From: Pseudomonadota bacterium | Lineage (GTDB): Bacteria > Pseudomonadota > Gammaproteobacteria > Steroidobacterales > Steroidobacteraceae | Length of the DNA: 64,000 nucleotides | Reading direction: 5' to 3' | Assembly (NCBI GenBank): GCA_023428645.1 | Contig: JAEYXD010000176.1 | Coordinates: 6,006-70,005, forward strand | Part shown: one piece after another, positions 16,037 through 25,584 of the stretch | Position numbering within the stretch: the first letter of the stretch is position 1 | Layout of the letters: each line of letters starts with the position of its first letter | Notes under the pieces: generated by a model | The model's database searches: none | What the model saw: only the letters and a program-made list of their open reading frames with translations | Told to the model about the DNA's origin: nothing | Translations under genes and position numbers: made by a program

Positions 16037-18691
16037 GTGCATCTGAATCCCCTTCTCGAACAAGGCGTCGTCGCGCTCACGGCGAGTCGACGGCTCGCGC
16101 ACGCGATGCGGCTGCGCTACGCCCAATATGCGCAAGCGCAGGGGCTCACGGTCTGGCGCACGCCGCAAGTTCTGCCCTGGTCCGCCTGGCTGCGTCAGCA
16201 GCGGCTTGCCGCGCGCGCCCTCGGCAATCAGGCGGCGGAACGGCTGCTGACGCCCGCGCAAGCGCGCGTCTTGTGGGACGAGATCGTCGCGAGCAGCCGC
16301 GCGGGCCGTGAACTGCTCGCGCCGACGAATGCCGCACGGCTCGCTGCGCGCAGCTGGCAGCGCTTGCACGACTATTTGATTCCGCTCGAACGTCTCGAGG
16401 AGTACGACACGCCGGAAGCCCAGGCGCTGCTCGGATGGTGTCGGGAGTTCGTGAAACGCTGTGCGACGCTGCGCGCGATCGACGATGCGCGGCTCGCGCG
16501 GTGGATGCATGAAGCCGATTTCGTTCCCGAGGAGCGGCTCGTGTTCGCGGGGTTCGATGTGCTCGTCCCGTCGGTTTCCCGGCTCGTGCAACGTTGGCGC
16601 ACACTCGATCGCATCGCCGACCCCGAGCCGCTGGCGGACGACGCGACGATCGAGGTGATCGCCGGAGCCGACGCCGCGGCGGAAATCGAGCTTGCCGCGC
16701 ATTGGGCGCGCGCGCAGGTGGAAGCGGGCGGCGCGTCGGTCGGCGTGATCGTCGGCGACCTGCAGGCGCGCCGTGAGGAAGTGCGGCGGGTATTCGAAGA
16801 TGTGTTCGCGCCGGGCCGCCGGCACACGCAGGCGGCGCCGATGTCCGTGCCGGTCGTCATTGCCGCGCCCGCGCCCTTGAGCTCCTACGCGCTCGTCGAT
16901 GCGGCGCTGCTCGTGCTGCGCATGGCGCTGGGGGAGGGCGACAGCACGCTCGCAGGCCGACTGCTGCGCTCGCCTTACATCATCGGCGGCGAGCGTGAGC
17001 GCAGTCGTCGCGCGCTCGCGGATCTGCGCTTGCGCGAGGAGCAGCGCGAGCGCTGGGACTGGTTCGAAATGGAGCGTTGGGCAGGCGTGACTCAATGCGA
17101 GCAGCTGAGCCTCGCGTCGCGCGAGCTCGTGGGCATGCTGCGCGGCAGCTCCGGAGCGGCATCGCCGAGCGACTGGGCCGAGCGCTATCAAGCGATGCTG
17201 ATGCGCATCGGCTGGCCAGGCGATCGCACGCTCACGAGCGAGGAGCATCAGACGCTCGCGAAATTCCAGGACACGCTCGCGGAGTTCGGTTCGCTCGAAG
17301 CGGTCGCGCCGCGGCTGAACGCGCGGCAGGCGCTGCATCGGTTTCAGGAGCTGCTGCGCGAAACGCCGTTCGAGCCGGAAACGACGAATGCCGCCGTTAT
17401 CGTGATCGATGCGACGACGAGCGCGGGCATGCAGTTCGAAACATTGTGGGTCGCGGGTCTGCAGGCGGATCGCATGCCCGCGCCGCTGAATCCCGATCCG
17501 CTCATCCCACTCGAACTGCAGCGCGCGGCCGGGCTTCCCGAGGCGACGCCCGCCGGCCTGCTCCAGCTCGCACAGCTGCAATTGAATCGCTGGGAGCGCA
17601 GCGCACGGCGCATCGTGTTCAGTTGGCCGGAGCGCGACGGCGACGCCGAGCTCAGCATGAGCCCGTTGATCGCGCGGTACCCGGCAGGTGAGGCGATCGC
17701 GAAGGCCACGGCGACGTTGCGCGAGACGGTGTTCAACGGCCGCCCCGCGTTCGAGATGCTGAACGACGAGCGTGCGCCCGCCTTGACAGGCACGACGGCG
17801 GGCGGCGGCGCGGCGATCCTGGAACTGCAATCGCGCTGCCCGTTCAGGGCGCAAGCGCAGCTGCGCTTGAAGGCCCAGCCGCTGCGTCGAGTAGGCGTCG
17901 GCGTCGACCCCGCGGAGCGCGGCGGCATCCTGCATCAGGTGTTGCAAGACATCTGGGGCGCCCTCGGCACGCAAGCCGAGCTGCTCGCGCTGAGCGATGA
18001 GGAGCTCGCGCGTCGCGTGCGCGAGTCCGCGGAGCTGCGCACGATCGCGGCCTTGCAGCCCGACACGCGCGTGCACGAACGCCTCGCGGCGCTCGAGATC
18101 GAGAACACCGTGCGGCAAGTGCTGCTGCTGCTGGCCATCGAAAAGCAGCGCCCGCCGTTTCGCGTGCGTTTCGCCGAAGCCGCGGAGCGTTACACCATCG
18201 GCGGCTTGAACGTCACGCTGCGGCCCGACCGCATCGACGAGCTTGCCGAAGGCGGCGAGCTGCTCATCGATTACAAGCTTGGCGACTCGAACCGGCCGCT
18301 GCAGTGGCTGGAGCGCGTTCCCGGCCGGCCGCGCAGTCCGCAGCTGCCGTTGTACGGCCTCGCTCATGGCGAGCGCTTGCGCGCGCTCGCGTTCGTCGTG
18401 CTCGCCGCCGGCAAGGTCGAATACCGCGGCTGGAGCGACGGCGCGAACGTCGGCGCCGGCGTGGATCCGTACCCGCCGCGGCGCCTGCGCGTCGACTTGG
18501 GCGATCCGATGGATTGGCAGGCGCTGCAGGATCAATGGCGCTTCACCTTGACGCGTCTGGCGGAGCGATTCATCGCGGGCGAAGCCGCGGTCGATCCGCT
18601 CCCACGCGAATGCGAGCTGTGTCACTTGAGCACGCTGTGCCGCATCCACGAAACCGACGCCGCCGAGCATGCCGAGGTCGACGATGAGTGA
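16037..18691 (+). CDS. AddB-like PD-(D/E)XK nuclease subunit
   Basis: An 884-residue partner of the helicase that follows. The C-terminal third is a RecB-type nuclease: RPDRIDELAEGGELLIDYK with the catalytic DYK at 745-747 and the downstream QLPLYGLA helix. Cysteines 601, 859, 862 and 868 (CPFRAQ, then CELCHLSTLC) fit the four-cysteine iron-sulfur staple that surrounds this nuclease in AddB. The N-terminal half has the degenerate helicase-like fold but no Walker A, so it should not hydrolyse ATP there. The GTG start at 16037 is near 44 bp of spacer from the aminotransferase. The stop overlaps the next start by 8 bp. Confidence 0.85.
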   Translation: MHLNPLLEQGVVALTASRRLAHAMRLRYAQYAQAQGLTVWRTPQVLPWSAWLRQQRLAARALGNQAAERLLTPAQARVLWDEIVASSRAGRELLAPTNAARLAARSWQRLHDYLIPLERLEEYDTPEAQALLGWCREFVKRCATLRAIDDARLARWMHEADFVPEERLVFAGFDVLVPSVSRLVQRWRTLDRIADPEPLADDATIEVIAGADAAAEIELAAHWARAQVEAGGASVGVIVGDLQARREEVRRVFEDVFAPGRRHTQAAPMSVPVVIAAPAPLSSYALVDAALLVLRMALGEGDSTLAGRLLRSPYIIGGERERSRRALADLRLREEQRERWDWFEMERWAGVTQCEQLSLASRELVGMLRGSSGAASPSDWAERYQAMLMRIGWPGDRTLTSEEHQTLAKFQDTLAEFGSLEAVAPRLNARQALHRFQELLRETPFEPETTNAAVIVIDATTSAGMQFETLWVAGLQADRMPAPLNPDPLIPLELQRAAGLPEATPAGLLQLAQLQLNRWERSARRIVFSWPERDGDAELSMSPLIARYPAGEAIAKATATLRETVFNGRPAFEMLNDERAPALTGTTAGGGAAILELQSRCPFRAQAQLRLKAQPLRRVGVGVDPAERGGILHQVLQDIWGALGTQAELLALSDEELARRVRESAELRTIAALQPDTRVHERLAALEIENTVRQVLLLLAIEKQRPPFRVRFAEAAERYTIGGLNVTLRPDRIDELAEGGELLIDYKLGDSNRPLQWLERVPGRPRSPQLPLYGLAHGERLRALAFVVLAAGKVEYRGWSDGANVGAGVDPYPPRRLRVDLGDPMDWQALQDQWRFTLTRLAERFIAGEAAVDPLPRECELCHLSTLCRIHETDAAEHAEVDDE

Positions 18692-21600
18692 CGCGCCCGC
18701 CGACAGCGCGGCGCGCGCACGAGCGCTCGATCCGCGTGAGTCGTTCATCGTGCAGGCGCCCGCCGGCTCCGGCAAGACGGAGCTGCTGACGCAGCGGTAC
18801 CTGCGACTGCTCGCGACCGTCGAGGCGCCCGAACAGATCGTCGCGATCACGTTCACGCGCAAGGCCGCCGCCGAAATGCGCCATCGCATCCTCGACGCGC
18901 TGCTCGCGGCCGATCGCCCCGCGCCGGACAGCCCGCACAAGCGCACGACCTGGGATCTCGCCCGCGCGGTGCGCGCGGCGGATCGCGAACACGGCTGGCA
19001 GCTGGAGCAGCAGCCCTCGCGCCTGCGGATTCAAACGATCGATGCGTTCAGCGCGAGTCTGGCGCGGCGCCTGCCGGTGCTCGCCGGCACGGGCTCCGCG
19101 GTCGAGCCGACCGATGATCCGTCGGAGCTGTACGAGGCCGCGTGCCTGCAGCTGCTCGGCAGGCTCGGCGACGGCACGGCGACGGCGCAGCAGCTCGAAG
19201 CCCTCGTCATCCATCTCGGCAATCGTGTCGATCGCCTGATCGAGCTGCTGAGCGCGCTGCTCGCGAAGCGCGATCAGTGGTTGCATCCGATCGTGCACGC
19301 GCGCTCGCGCGCCGATCTGCGGGGCTCGCTCGAGGCAACCTTGCGCGGCGTCGTCGAACGTCACCTCACGGACCTGCGCGACTCGCTCGGCCCGATGCGC
19401 GTCGCCGAGTGGTTGGCGTTGGCGCAGTACGCGGCGGGCAACTTGCTCGCGAACGACTCGCTCGCGCCCGAGCGGCGTGCACAACTCGAGGCTTGTGCGG
19501 GTGCTGCTGCGCCGCTCATGCCCGACAGCGAATGTCTGACCGTATGGCGCGCGCTGGCCGCGATGGTGTTCAAGCAAGACGGCGATCTGTACAGCACGGT
19601 CACGAAAGTGCACGGCTTTCCGCCGACCAATCGCGATGCGAAGGATCGCATGTTGCGTCTGCTGCGCGAGCTGAGCGACGAGCCGGCCCTCTGCGAGCGG
19701 TTGGCCGATCTCAAGCTGCTGCCCGAGCCGCGCTACTCCGAGGATCAATGGCGAATTCTGGAAGCCTTGTTGGAGCTGCTGCCGGCCGCCGTCGCGGAGC
19801 TGCAGCTCGTCTTTCAGGCGCGTGCGCAGGCGGATTACGTCGAGATCTCGCTGCGAGCGCTGCGGGCGCTCGGCTCGCCCGACGAGCCGACGGATATCGC
19901 GCTCGCGTTCGACTATCGCCTCCAGCATCTGCTCGTCGATGAGTTCCAGGACACTTCGTTCGCGCAGCAAGACCTGCTCGAGCTGCTGACGGCCGGCTGG
20001 CAGCCGGGCGACGGGCGTACGTTGTTCTGTGTCGGCGATCCGATGCAGTCGATCTATCGCTTCCGGCAGGCCGAAGTCGGCCTGTTCATCCGGCTGCAGC
20101 ATGAAGGCTTGCACAACGTTCCGCTGACGCCGCTGCGCCTCGCGGCCAACTTCCGCTCGGAGCCCGCGATCGTGTCGTGGGTGAACGAGGTGTTCCCGAC
20201 GGTTCTCGCACGACGCAGCGATGCGGAGCAGGGCGCCGTCGCGTACAGCGCGAGCACGGCTACGCGCCGCGGCGACGGCTCGATCAACGTTCATCCGCTG
20301 CTCAATGCGGATCGCGCGACCGAAGCGGCGAAGGTCGTCGACGTCGTGCGCGGCACGCTCGAAGCCGAGCGCGACGGCAGCATCGCGATCCTGGTCTCGA
20401 CACGCACGCGCGTCGATGCGATCGCGCGCGAACTGACGCGCTCGGGCATCGACTTCCAGGCCGTGGAAATCGAGCGCTTGTACGACCGGCCGATCGTCCA
20501 GGATCTGATCGCGCTGACGCGGGCGCTCGTCCATGTAGCGGATCGAACCGCGTGGCTGTCCGTGCTGCGCGCGCCCTGGTGTGGTCTGCCGCTGCCGGAT
20601 CTGCATGCGCTCGCGGGTCATGGCGCGGCCACGATCGAGGCGGCGCTGGAGTCGGCCGTGCGCGGCGAGATCGCGGGCTTGAGCGCTGCTGCGCAAGCTC
20701 GCATCGAACGCGTGTACGGCGTGCTCGCCGCCGCGCTCGCGGAGCGCGGCCGCTGGCCGCTGCGCGCCTGGATCGAGCGCGCTTGGAATGCGCTTGCGGG
20801 GCCCGCGACGGCGGTGCGCGCCCAGGACCTCGAAGATGCGGAAGCGTTCTTTCGCCGGCTCGAAGTGCTCGACGCGGCCGGCGATCTGGAAGACGTCGCC
20901 CGGCTCGAACATCACCTCGAACGCCTGTTCGCGCGGCCGCGGATCCTGGAAACCGCGAGCGTCGAGCTGATGACGATTCACGCCGCGAAGGGTCTGGAGT
21001 TCGACACGGTCATCCTGCCGGGCCTCGACAGCTGGATGCGCAACGAGGATCGCGAGCTGCTGCGATGGACGCGCATCGCCGTCGAGGATGGCGGCATCGT
21101 GCTCGCGCCGATCAAGTCGGAGGGCAGCGATGCCGATCCGATCTATCGCTGGATCGATTCGCTCGAACGCCGCCGCATCCTGCTCGAGCGCGGTCGCTTG
21201 CTGTACGTCGCCGCGACGCGCGCGAAGCGGCACCTCCATCTGATCGGTAACGTCGCTGCGAAAACACGCGACGGCGCAATGCAGCTCACGGAGCCGCGCA
21301 AGGGATCGATGTTGCGCATGCTGTGGCCGGCGCTCGCCGCTCAGTTCGAAGCCGCGGCGCCCGAGGCTGACCTCCGCTCCTCGACGTCATGGACGCCGTC
21401 GCAGCAGCAATTGCGGCGCTTGCCGTTGGCGTGGTCGGCACCGCCCGCGGCAGCGGCGATCCTGACGCGCGCGCCCGCACTCGTCGATGCCGACGAACGG
21501 CCCATGTTCGACTGGGTGACACAGACCAGCCGGCATGTCGGCACGCTCGTGCATCGCGAGCTGGACCGCTCGCTGCGCCGGGAACGCGCGCTGGATGCGC

Positions 21601-22100
21601 AGGACCGCGCCCGGCTCGAAGTCGAGCTCGCGGAGCTCGGCGTGCCACCGGTGCGATGCGCGGACGCGGCCGCCCGCGTCATCGATGCCATCGAACGTAT
21701 GCGCTCGGAACCTCGCGCACGCTGGCTGCTCGGATTGACGCAGGAGATCACGGAGGTGCAATCGGAGCTCGCGCTCACGGGCGTCATCAACGGCCAGCTC
21801 GTGCAGGGCGTGATCGATCGCACGTTCGTCGACACGGAAGGAACACGCTGGATCGTTGATTTCAAAACGAGTACGCACGAAGGCGGCGGGCTCGATGCGT
21901 TTCTCGACGAGGAAGTCGTGCGCTACACGCCACAGCTCACGCGCTATGCTCAGCTCATGCAGCATTGGGACCCGCGCCGGCGTGTAAAGATTGCCTTGTA
22001 CTTTCCGCTGCTAGGCGCCTGGCGAGAGATCAACGGCAAGCCGAAGCAGGAAAATCCGCCGCAAAACCGCGGGGCTCAGCTCACGCTGCAACTCGATTGA
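18684..22100 (+). CDS. AddA-like UvrD-family helicase-nuclease
   Basis: A 1138-residue SF1A helicase with a C-terminal nuclease, the presumed motor of an AddAB-type double-strand break resection complex. Walker A APAGSGKT is at 25-32, followed by VAITFTRKAAAEMRHR. Motif II is VDEFQDTS near 418, then FCVGDPMQSIYRFR, LAANFRSEP, and late motifs MTIHAAKGLEFDTVILPG and YVAATRAK. The nuclease motif WIVDFKTS has Asp1059, followed by QLTRYAQLM. The ATG at 18684 is chosen over one at 18669 because of GAGG at 7 nt and its overlap (ATGAGTGA) with the upstream stop. Both subunits keep a nuclease. Confidence 0.88.
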   Translation: MSDAPADSAARARALDPRESFIVQAPAGSGKTELLTQRYLRLLATVEAPEQIVAITFTRKAAAEMRHRILDALLAADRPAPDSPHKRTTWDLARAVRAADREHGWQLEQQPSRLRIQTIDAFSASLARRLPVLAGTGSAVEPTDDPSELYEAACLQLLGRLGDGTATAQQLEALVIHLGNRVDRLIELLSALLAKRDQWLHPIVHARSRADLRGSLEATLRGVVERHLTDLRDSLGPMRVAEWLALAQYAAGNLLANDSLAPERRAQLEACAGAAAPLMPDSECLTVWRALAAMVFKQDGDLYSTVTKVHGFPPTNRDAKDRMLRLLRELSDEPALCERLADLKLLPEPRYSEDQWRILEALLELLPAAVAELQLVFQARAQADYVEISLRALRALGSPDEPTDIALAFDYRLQHLLVDEFQDTSFAQQDLLELLTAGWQPGDGRTLFCVGDPMQSIYRFRQAEVGLFIRLQHEGLHNVPLTPLRLAANFRSEPAIVSWVNEVFPTVLARRSDAEQGAVAYSASTATRRGDGSINVHPLLNADRATEAAKVVDVVRGTLEAERDGSIAILVSTRTRVDAIARELTRSGIDFQAVEIERLYDRPIVQDLIALTRALVHVADRTAWLSVLRAPWCGLPLPDLHALAGHGAATIEAALESAVRGEIAGLSAAAQARIERVYGVLAAALAERGRWPLRAWIERAWNALAGPATAVRAQDLEDAEAFFRRLEVLDAAGDLEDVARLEHHLERLFARPRILETASVELMTIHAAKGLEFDTVILPGLDSWMRNEDRELLRWTRIAVEDGGIVLAPIKSEGSDADPIYRWIDSLERRRILLERGRLLYVAATRAKRHLHLIGNVAAKTRDGAMQLTEPRKGSMLRMLWPALAAQFEAAAPEADLRSSTSWTPSQQQLRRLPLAWSAPPAAAAILTRAPALVDADERPMFDWVTQTSRHVGTLVHRELDRSLRRERALDAQDRARLEVELAELGVPPVRCADAAARVIDAIERMRSEPRARWLLGLTQEITEVQSELALTGVINGQLVQGVIDRTFVDTEGTRWIVDFKTSTHEGGGLDAFLDEEVVRYTPQLTRYAQLMQHWDPRRRVKIALYFPLLGAWREINGKPKQENPPQNRGAQLTLQLD

Positions 22101-22129
22101 AATCACACCTGCGCGTTACAGGGGGAAAG

Positions 22130-23095
22130 ATGAGCTACATCACGACGGCGCTCGCCTGCGGGCTGCTCGCCACGTCAGCGGTCGCGGGCGCGGCGCAGCT
22201 GCTGGTGCTGAACAAGTCGGACGCGACGCTCGCATTCATCGAGCCTGCGACGGGAACGATCGAAGCGACGCTCCCGACCGGCGAAGGGCCGCACGAGATC
22301 GAGCTGTCGAGCGATGGCACGCTCGCCTTCATCGGCAACTACGGCGCGCGTACCGACGGCAACACGATGTCCGTCGTCGATATCGGCGCACGCAAGGAAC
22401 TGCGCCGCATCGACCTCGGCGATCTCGCGCGTCCGCATGGGCTCACGATCGCCGGACAGCAGCTGTATTTCACGTCCGAGCGCGCGAAGAAGCTCGGCCG
22501 GCTCGATGCAGCGTCGCAACGCGTCGAGTGGACGTTCCCGACCGATCAAGAGGGCACCCACATGGTGCTGGCGGCGAAGGACGGCAAGACGCTGTACGCG
22601 ACGAACATCCAGGCCGGCACCGTCGGCATCATCGAGCGCGGGACGGACGATCAGTGGACCCAGACGCTCGTGACGGTTGGCGCGGGCCCGGAAGGTCTCG
22701 ATCTCGCGCCGGACGGACGCGAGCTGTGGGTCGGCCGCTCTCGCGACGGTCACATCTCGATCATCGATACCGCGACGAAGAAGGTCGCCTACGCGTTCGA
22801 TGCGAAGACGAAACGTTCGAACCGAGTGAAGTTCACGCCGGACGGCCGCTGGGTGCTCGTGTCCGATCTCGGCGCGGGCCAGCTCGTCGTGTTCGATGCG
22901 CGCACTCGCACGGAGCGCGCCCGTTTGACGACGGGGCCGGGCACCACGGGCATCCTGATTCCGCCGCGGAGCCCGCACGCGTTCGTCGCCGTGTCCGGGG
23001 CAAACCGCATCGCGCTCGTCGACCTGAAATCGTTCGAGATCACGCGCACGATCGCGACGGGCGCCAGCCCCGACGGCATGGCCTGGGTACCGTAG
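22130..23095 (+). CDS. periplasmic YVTN/NHL-type beta-propeller protein
   Basis: A 321-residue exported protein with a signal peptide (about 1-21, MSYITTALACGLLATSAVAG, then AAQ). The rest is repeated blades with the pattern PHEIELSSDGTLAFIGNYG, then GLDLAPDGRELWVG, then RVKFTPDGRWVLVSD, then SPDGMAWVP. It is likely a seven-bladed propeller. The ATG at 22130 has GGGGGAAAG directly upstream and the signal peptide follows, so longer starts are rejected. The family includes surface-layer and redox-associated proteins; the function here is unknown. It follows the AddA-like gene by 29 bp. Confidence 0.85.
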   Translation: MSYITTALACGLLATSAVAGAAQLLVLNKSDATLAFIEPATGTIEATLPTGEGPHEIELSSDGTLAFIGNYGARTDGNTMSVVDIGARKELRRIDLGDLARPHGLTIAGQQLYFTSERAKKLGRLDAASQRVEWTFPTDQEGTHMVLAAKDGKTLYATNIQAGTVGIIERGTDDQWTQTLVTVGAGPEGLDLAPDGRELWVGRSRDGHISIIDTATKKVAYAFDAKTKRSNRVKFTPDGRWVLVSDLGAGQLVVFDARTRTERARLTTGPGTTGILIPPRSPHAFVAVSGANRIALVDLKSFEITRTIATGASPDGMAWVP

Positions 23096-23240
23096 CAACG
23101 ACGTCGATCGGCGGGATCGGCCTGAAGCTCGCGCGCCCCTGGGCCACTACGCAAAGAATCGTGCGCACCCCGGTTTGTGAGTTGAATCGTCCTGCGAGTT
23201 GCTGGAAGGTGCAGGGCGCTCAACAACAGGGGATCGGAGC

Positions 23241-24263
23241 ATGAGAAAGATCGTCATTGGAGCTTGCGCCACACTCTTGGCGTTGCACGCCGCTCTTGCA
23301 CAGGACTCGCAGCGTCGCGAAACCCCACCGACGCCCACGGACGTCAAACCCGGCAGCATCACGAGCGAAGACATTCCGTACCCGTACGACGTCGCGTATC
23401 TGCCGCTCAAGCTCTACGGCCAGGACATTCGCCTGGCGTACATGGATGTGCCGGCGCAAGGCACGCCGAACGGTCGCACGGTCATGCTGTTTCATGGCAT
23501 GAACTTCGCGGGCTTCTATTGGGGCGGTCCGATCGATGCCCTGCGCAAGGAAGGCTATCGCGTCATCGTTCCCGATCAGATCGGCTTCGGGCGCTCGTCC
23601 AAGCCGATCATGCCGTACAACTTCCACGACATGGCGCGCAACTCGAAGCTGCTGCTCGATCATCTCAAGATCGAGAAGGCGGCGATCATCGGCCACTCGA
23701 TGGGCGGCATGCTCGCGGCACGCTTCGCGACCCAGTATCCGCAGGTCGCGGAGCAGGTCGTGATCTACAACCCGATCGGCGTGACCGACGGCCGCTTCAA
23801 TCGCCCTTGGGGCAGCATCGACGAGGCGTACGAGCGCAATCTCAAGACGACCTACCAGAACATCTACGCCGGCATTCACCGCTACTTCTCGCAAAATCCG
23901 ACGGCGTGGAAGCCGGAGTTCGAGCAGTACGTGCGCTATCGCTACGCGTGGACGTTGAGCGGCGATTGGCCGCGGTATGCGATGGTCCAGTCGCTGATCC
24001 AGCAGATCACCTATCTCGATCCGGTGGTGAACGATTGGGCGCACATCAAGGCGCCGACGCTCGTATTCGGCGGCGCGGAAGACAACCTCGCGGGCCCGCC
24101 GCGTGTGTTTCAGGAGCGGATGAAGTTCATCGCGGAGACGATCCCGAACGGCAACGGCAAGTTGCTGTTGTTGCCAGGCCTCGGCCACGTGCCGCACTTC
24201 GAGGCCCCGGAACGCACGTATCCGCCCTTGATTTCGTTCTTGAAGGAATTCAAGGCGCGCTAG
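23241..24263 (+). CDS. secreted alpha/beta hydrolase
   Basis: A 340-residue hydrolase with a signal peptide (MRKIVIGACATLLALHAALAQ). The alpha/beta fold shows LFHGMNFAGFYW as oxyanion loop, nucleophile elbow GHSMGG with Ser153, the acid in GGAEDN and the catalytic His in PGLGHVPHFEAPE. The IPYPYDVAYLPL segment marks the group annotated as alpha/beta hydrolases or haloperoxidase-like. Substrate unknown. The ATG at 23241 has GGAG at 6 nt and places the signal sequence at the start. It is convergent with the gsp operon, 62 bp away. Confidence 0.88.
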   Translation: MRKIVIGACATLLALHAALAQDSQRRETPPTPTDVKPGSITSEDIPYPYDVAYLPLKLYGQDIRLAYMDVPAQGTPNGRTVMLFHGMNFAGFYWGGPIDALRKEGYRVIVPDQIGFGRSSKPIMPYNFHDMARNSKLLLDHLKIEKAAIIGHSMGGMLAARFATQYPQVAEQVVIYNPIGVTDGRFNRPWGSIDEAYERNLKTTYQNIYAGIHRYFSQNPTAWKPEFEQYVRYRYAWTLSGDWPRYAMVQSLIQQITYLDPVVNDWAHIKAPTLVFGGAEDNLAGPPRVFQERMKFIAETIPNGNGKLLLLPGLGHVPHFEAPERTYPPLISFLKEFKAR

Positions 24264-24291
24264 GCGCCAACCGCAAAAGGCCGCACGCAGT

Positions 24292-24315
24292 CTCCTCTTC
24301 CGTGTGGGAGAGGAG
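24292..24315. repeat. hairpin between convergent genes (hydrolase and gspN)
   Basis: CTCCTCTTCC-GTGT-GGGAGAGGAG forms a 10-bp stem with one G-T pair and a tetraloop. It has no T-run on either side. It resembles the C/G-rich elements at 7545 and 11706 in composition and could act as a transcript 3' end stabiliser or weak bidirectional stop. Confidence 0.45.
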
Positions 24316-24325
24316 GCCGAAGCGG

Positions 24326-25072
24326 CTACATCGTTCCCGCGACCGAGAATTGCCGGCGGCCTTGCGCGTCCGGCTGCCCGAGATACTCGAGACCCCGCGA
24401 GTACTCGGCCGGCGCGTCGGGCTTCGCGGCGATCAGGCCATCGACGACATAGCTGCGGTCCGTCGATTTCAGACGCACCTGGCCGTCGATCTGCAGCGGC
24501 CCTTCCACGTCGTTGATCGAACCGGCGAGGGTATTCGCCTCGTTCGTCGCGACCGGCAGCTTGATCTGGAACGTGCCGAGATTCGCGGGACGATTCGCCG
24601 GCCCGGTGAAATCGATCAGTTCGATCGTGCCGGCCGCGGACACCGGCCAGCCATCGACGAGCGTCAATTCGGACAGACGCGCATTCACCGTTCCCGTCCA
24701 ACCGCCGGGCGCCAGCTGCGCAGGCAGCGCGCTGATCGGAAGCGACGCGGTGACATCGGTGAGCTCGACCCGCTGTTTGCTCACGGACGCCACGCCGCGT
24801 GCAAAGCCGTCGGTGCGTTTCAAGTTCACATCGACGACGGCGCGCATCGTGAGCAGCGGCAAGGCATGCAGCTTCCAAGTGACGCTGCCGAGGTGCGCGC
24901 CGCCGACTCGCACGGCCTCGGCGCTGCCGTTCCACACCGAGCCGTCGAGCCCGGCCAACGTAACGCCGGGCGGCTGCACGCGCGGGATGACGACGTTCGC
25001 CGGCAGCGTCACGATCGCAAACACGAGGTAGGCAAGTACGCCGAGCGCTACGAAGGACCAGACGCGCTTCAT
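24326..25072 (-). CDS. gspN: type II secretion system protein N
   Basis: Inner-membrane protein of 248 residues, last gene of the gsp run. One N-terminal membrane segment (about 7-25) is followed by a periplasmic beta-rich domain with the family features LAGLDGSVWNGSAE and LTLVDGWPVSAAGTIEL. GspN is a dispensable part of T2SS in many species. It starts 3 bp after the gspM stop, so is translated from the same message. Confidence 0.87.
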   Translation of the reverse strand: MKRVWSFVALGVLAYLVFAIVTLPANVVIPRVQPPGVTLAGLDGSVWNGSAEAVRVGGAHLGSVTWKLHALPLLTMRAVVDVNLKRTDGFARGVASVSKQRVELTDVTASLPISALPAQLAPGGWTGTVNARLSELTLVDGWPVSAAGTIELIDFTGPANRPANLGTFQIKLPVATNEANTLAGSINDVEGPLQIDGQVRLKSTDRSYVVDGLIAAKPDAPAEYSRGLEYLGQPDAQGRRQFSVAGTM

Positions 25073-25075
25073 GAC

Positions 25076-25573
25076 TCAGCCGGAGGCGCGATTGAGTACG
25101 AGATTGGCGTTGACGACGCCCGGCGTCTGAGTGCGGTCGAACGTGGCCGACTCGATCGACACGCCGTGACTCAGCTCCAGCATCCCGAGCCACTGCATCG
25201 TCCGGTCGAACGCGGCGGACTCCAGGCGCACGCGAATGCCCGTGTCGCCATTCGGCGTTTGACCCGTGAGCGCGGAGGACAATCCGGCTTCGCGGGCAGT
25301 GCGATCGACGAGCACGACGAGCGACTCGTTCGTCGGTGCCGCGACCATCGGTTGATTCGCGCCGAGCACCTGCATTTCGCCGGCGACGCTGCGCATCCAC
25401 GCGAGGTCGGCCTTCTTCCGCGTCACGCTCGCTTCCCGAGCGGCGAGCGCCGCATAGAACGGCGCGAACACGAACAGATACAGCGCCGTGAGCACCACGA
25501 GAATGGCGCCGCCGCTGATGATCGCGCGCTCTCGCGGCTGCAATCCGTAGAACCAGGCTTTGAGACTCTGCAT
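25076..25573 (-). CDS. gspM: type II secretion system assembly platform protein M
   Basis: A 165-residue bitopic membrane protein: short cytosolic N-terminus (MQSLKAWFYGLQPRERAII), one membrane helix (about 19-41) and a periplasmic ferredoxin-like domain. It contains LVVLVDRTAREAGLSS and a WLGMLELSHGVSIESA stretch, both family features. The ATG at 25573 fits the usual GspM length; upstream in-frame starts would run into gspL. It pairs with GspL in the inner-membrane platform. Confidence 0.9.
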   Translation of the reverse strand: MQSLKAWFYGLQPRERAIISGGAILVVLTALYLFVFAPFYAALAAREASVTRKKADLAWMRSVAGEMQVLGANQPMVAAPTNESLVVLVDRTAREAGLSSALTGQTPNGDTGIRVRLESAAFDRTMQWLGMLELSHGVSIESATFDRTQTPGVVNANLVLNRASG

Positions 25574-25584
25574 GGTGCGCTCGG

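Noticed and set aside
15917..18946. A 1009-codon frame antisense to the AddB-like gene
   Set aside because: Composition is that of an antisense shadow and no ribosome site or domain is seen. The plus-strand gene has nuclease motifs and cysteine ligands.
18570..21239. A long antisense frame opposite the AddA-like gene
   Set aside because: Shadow of the helicase frame; lacks any motif.
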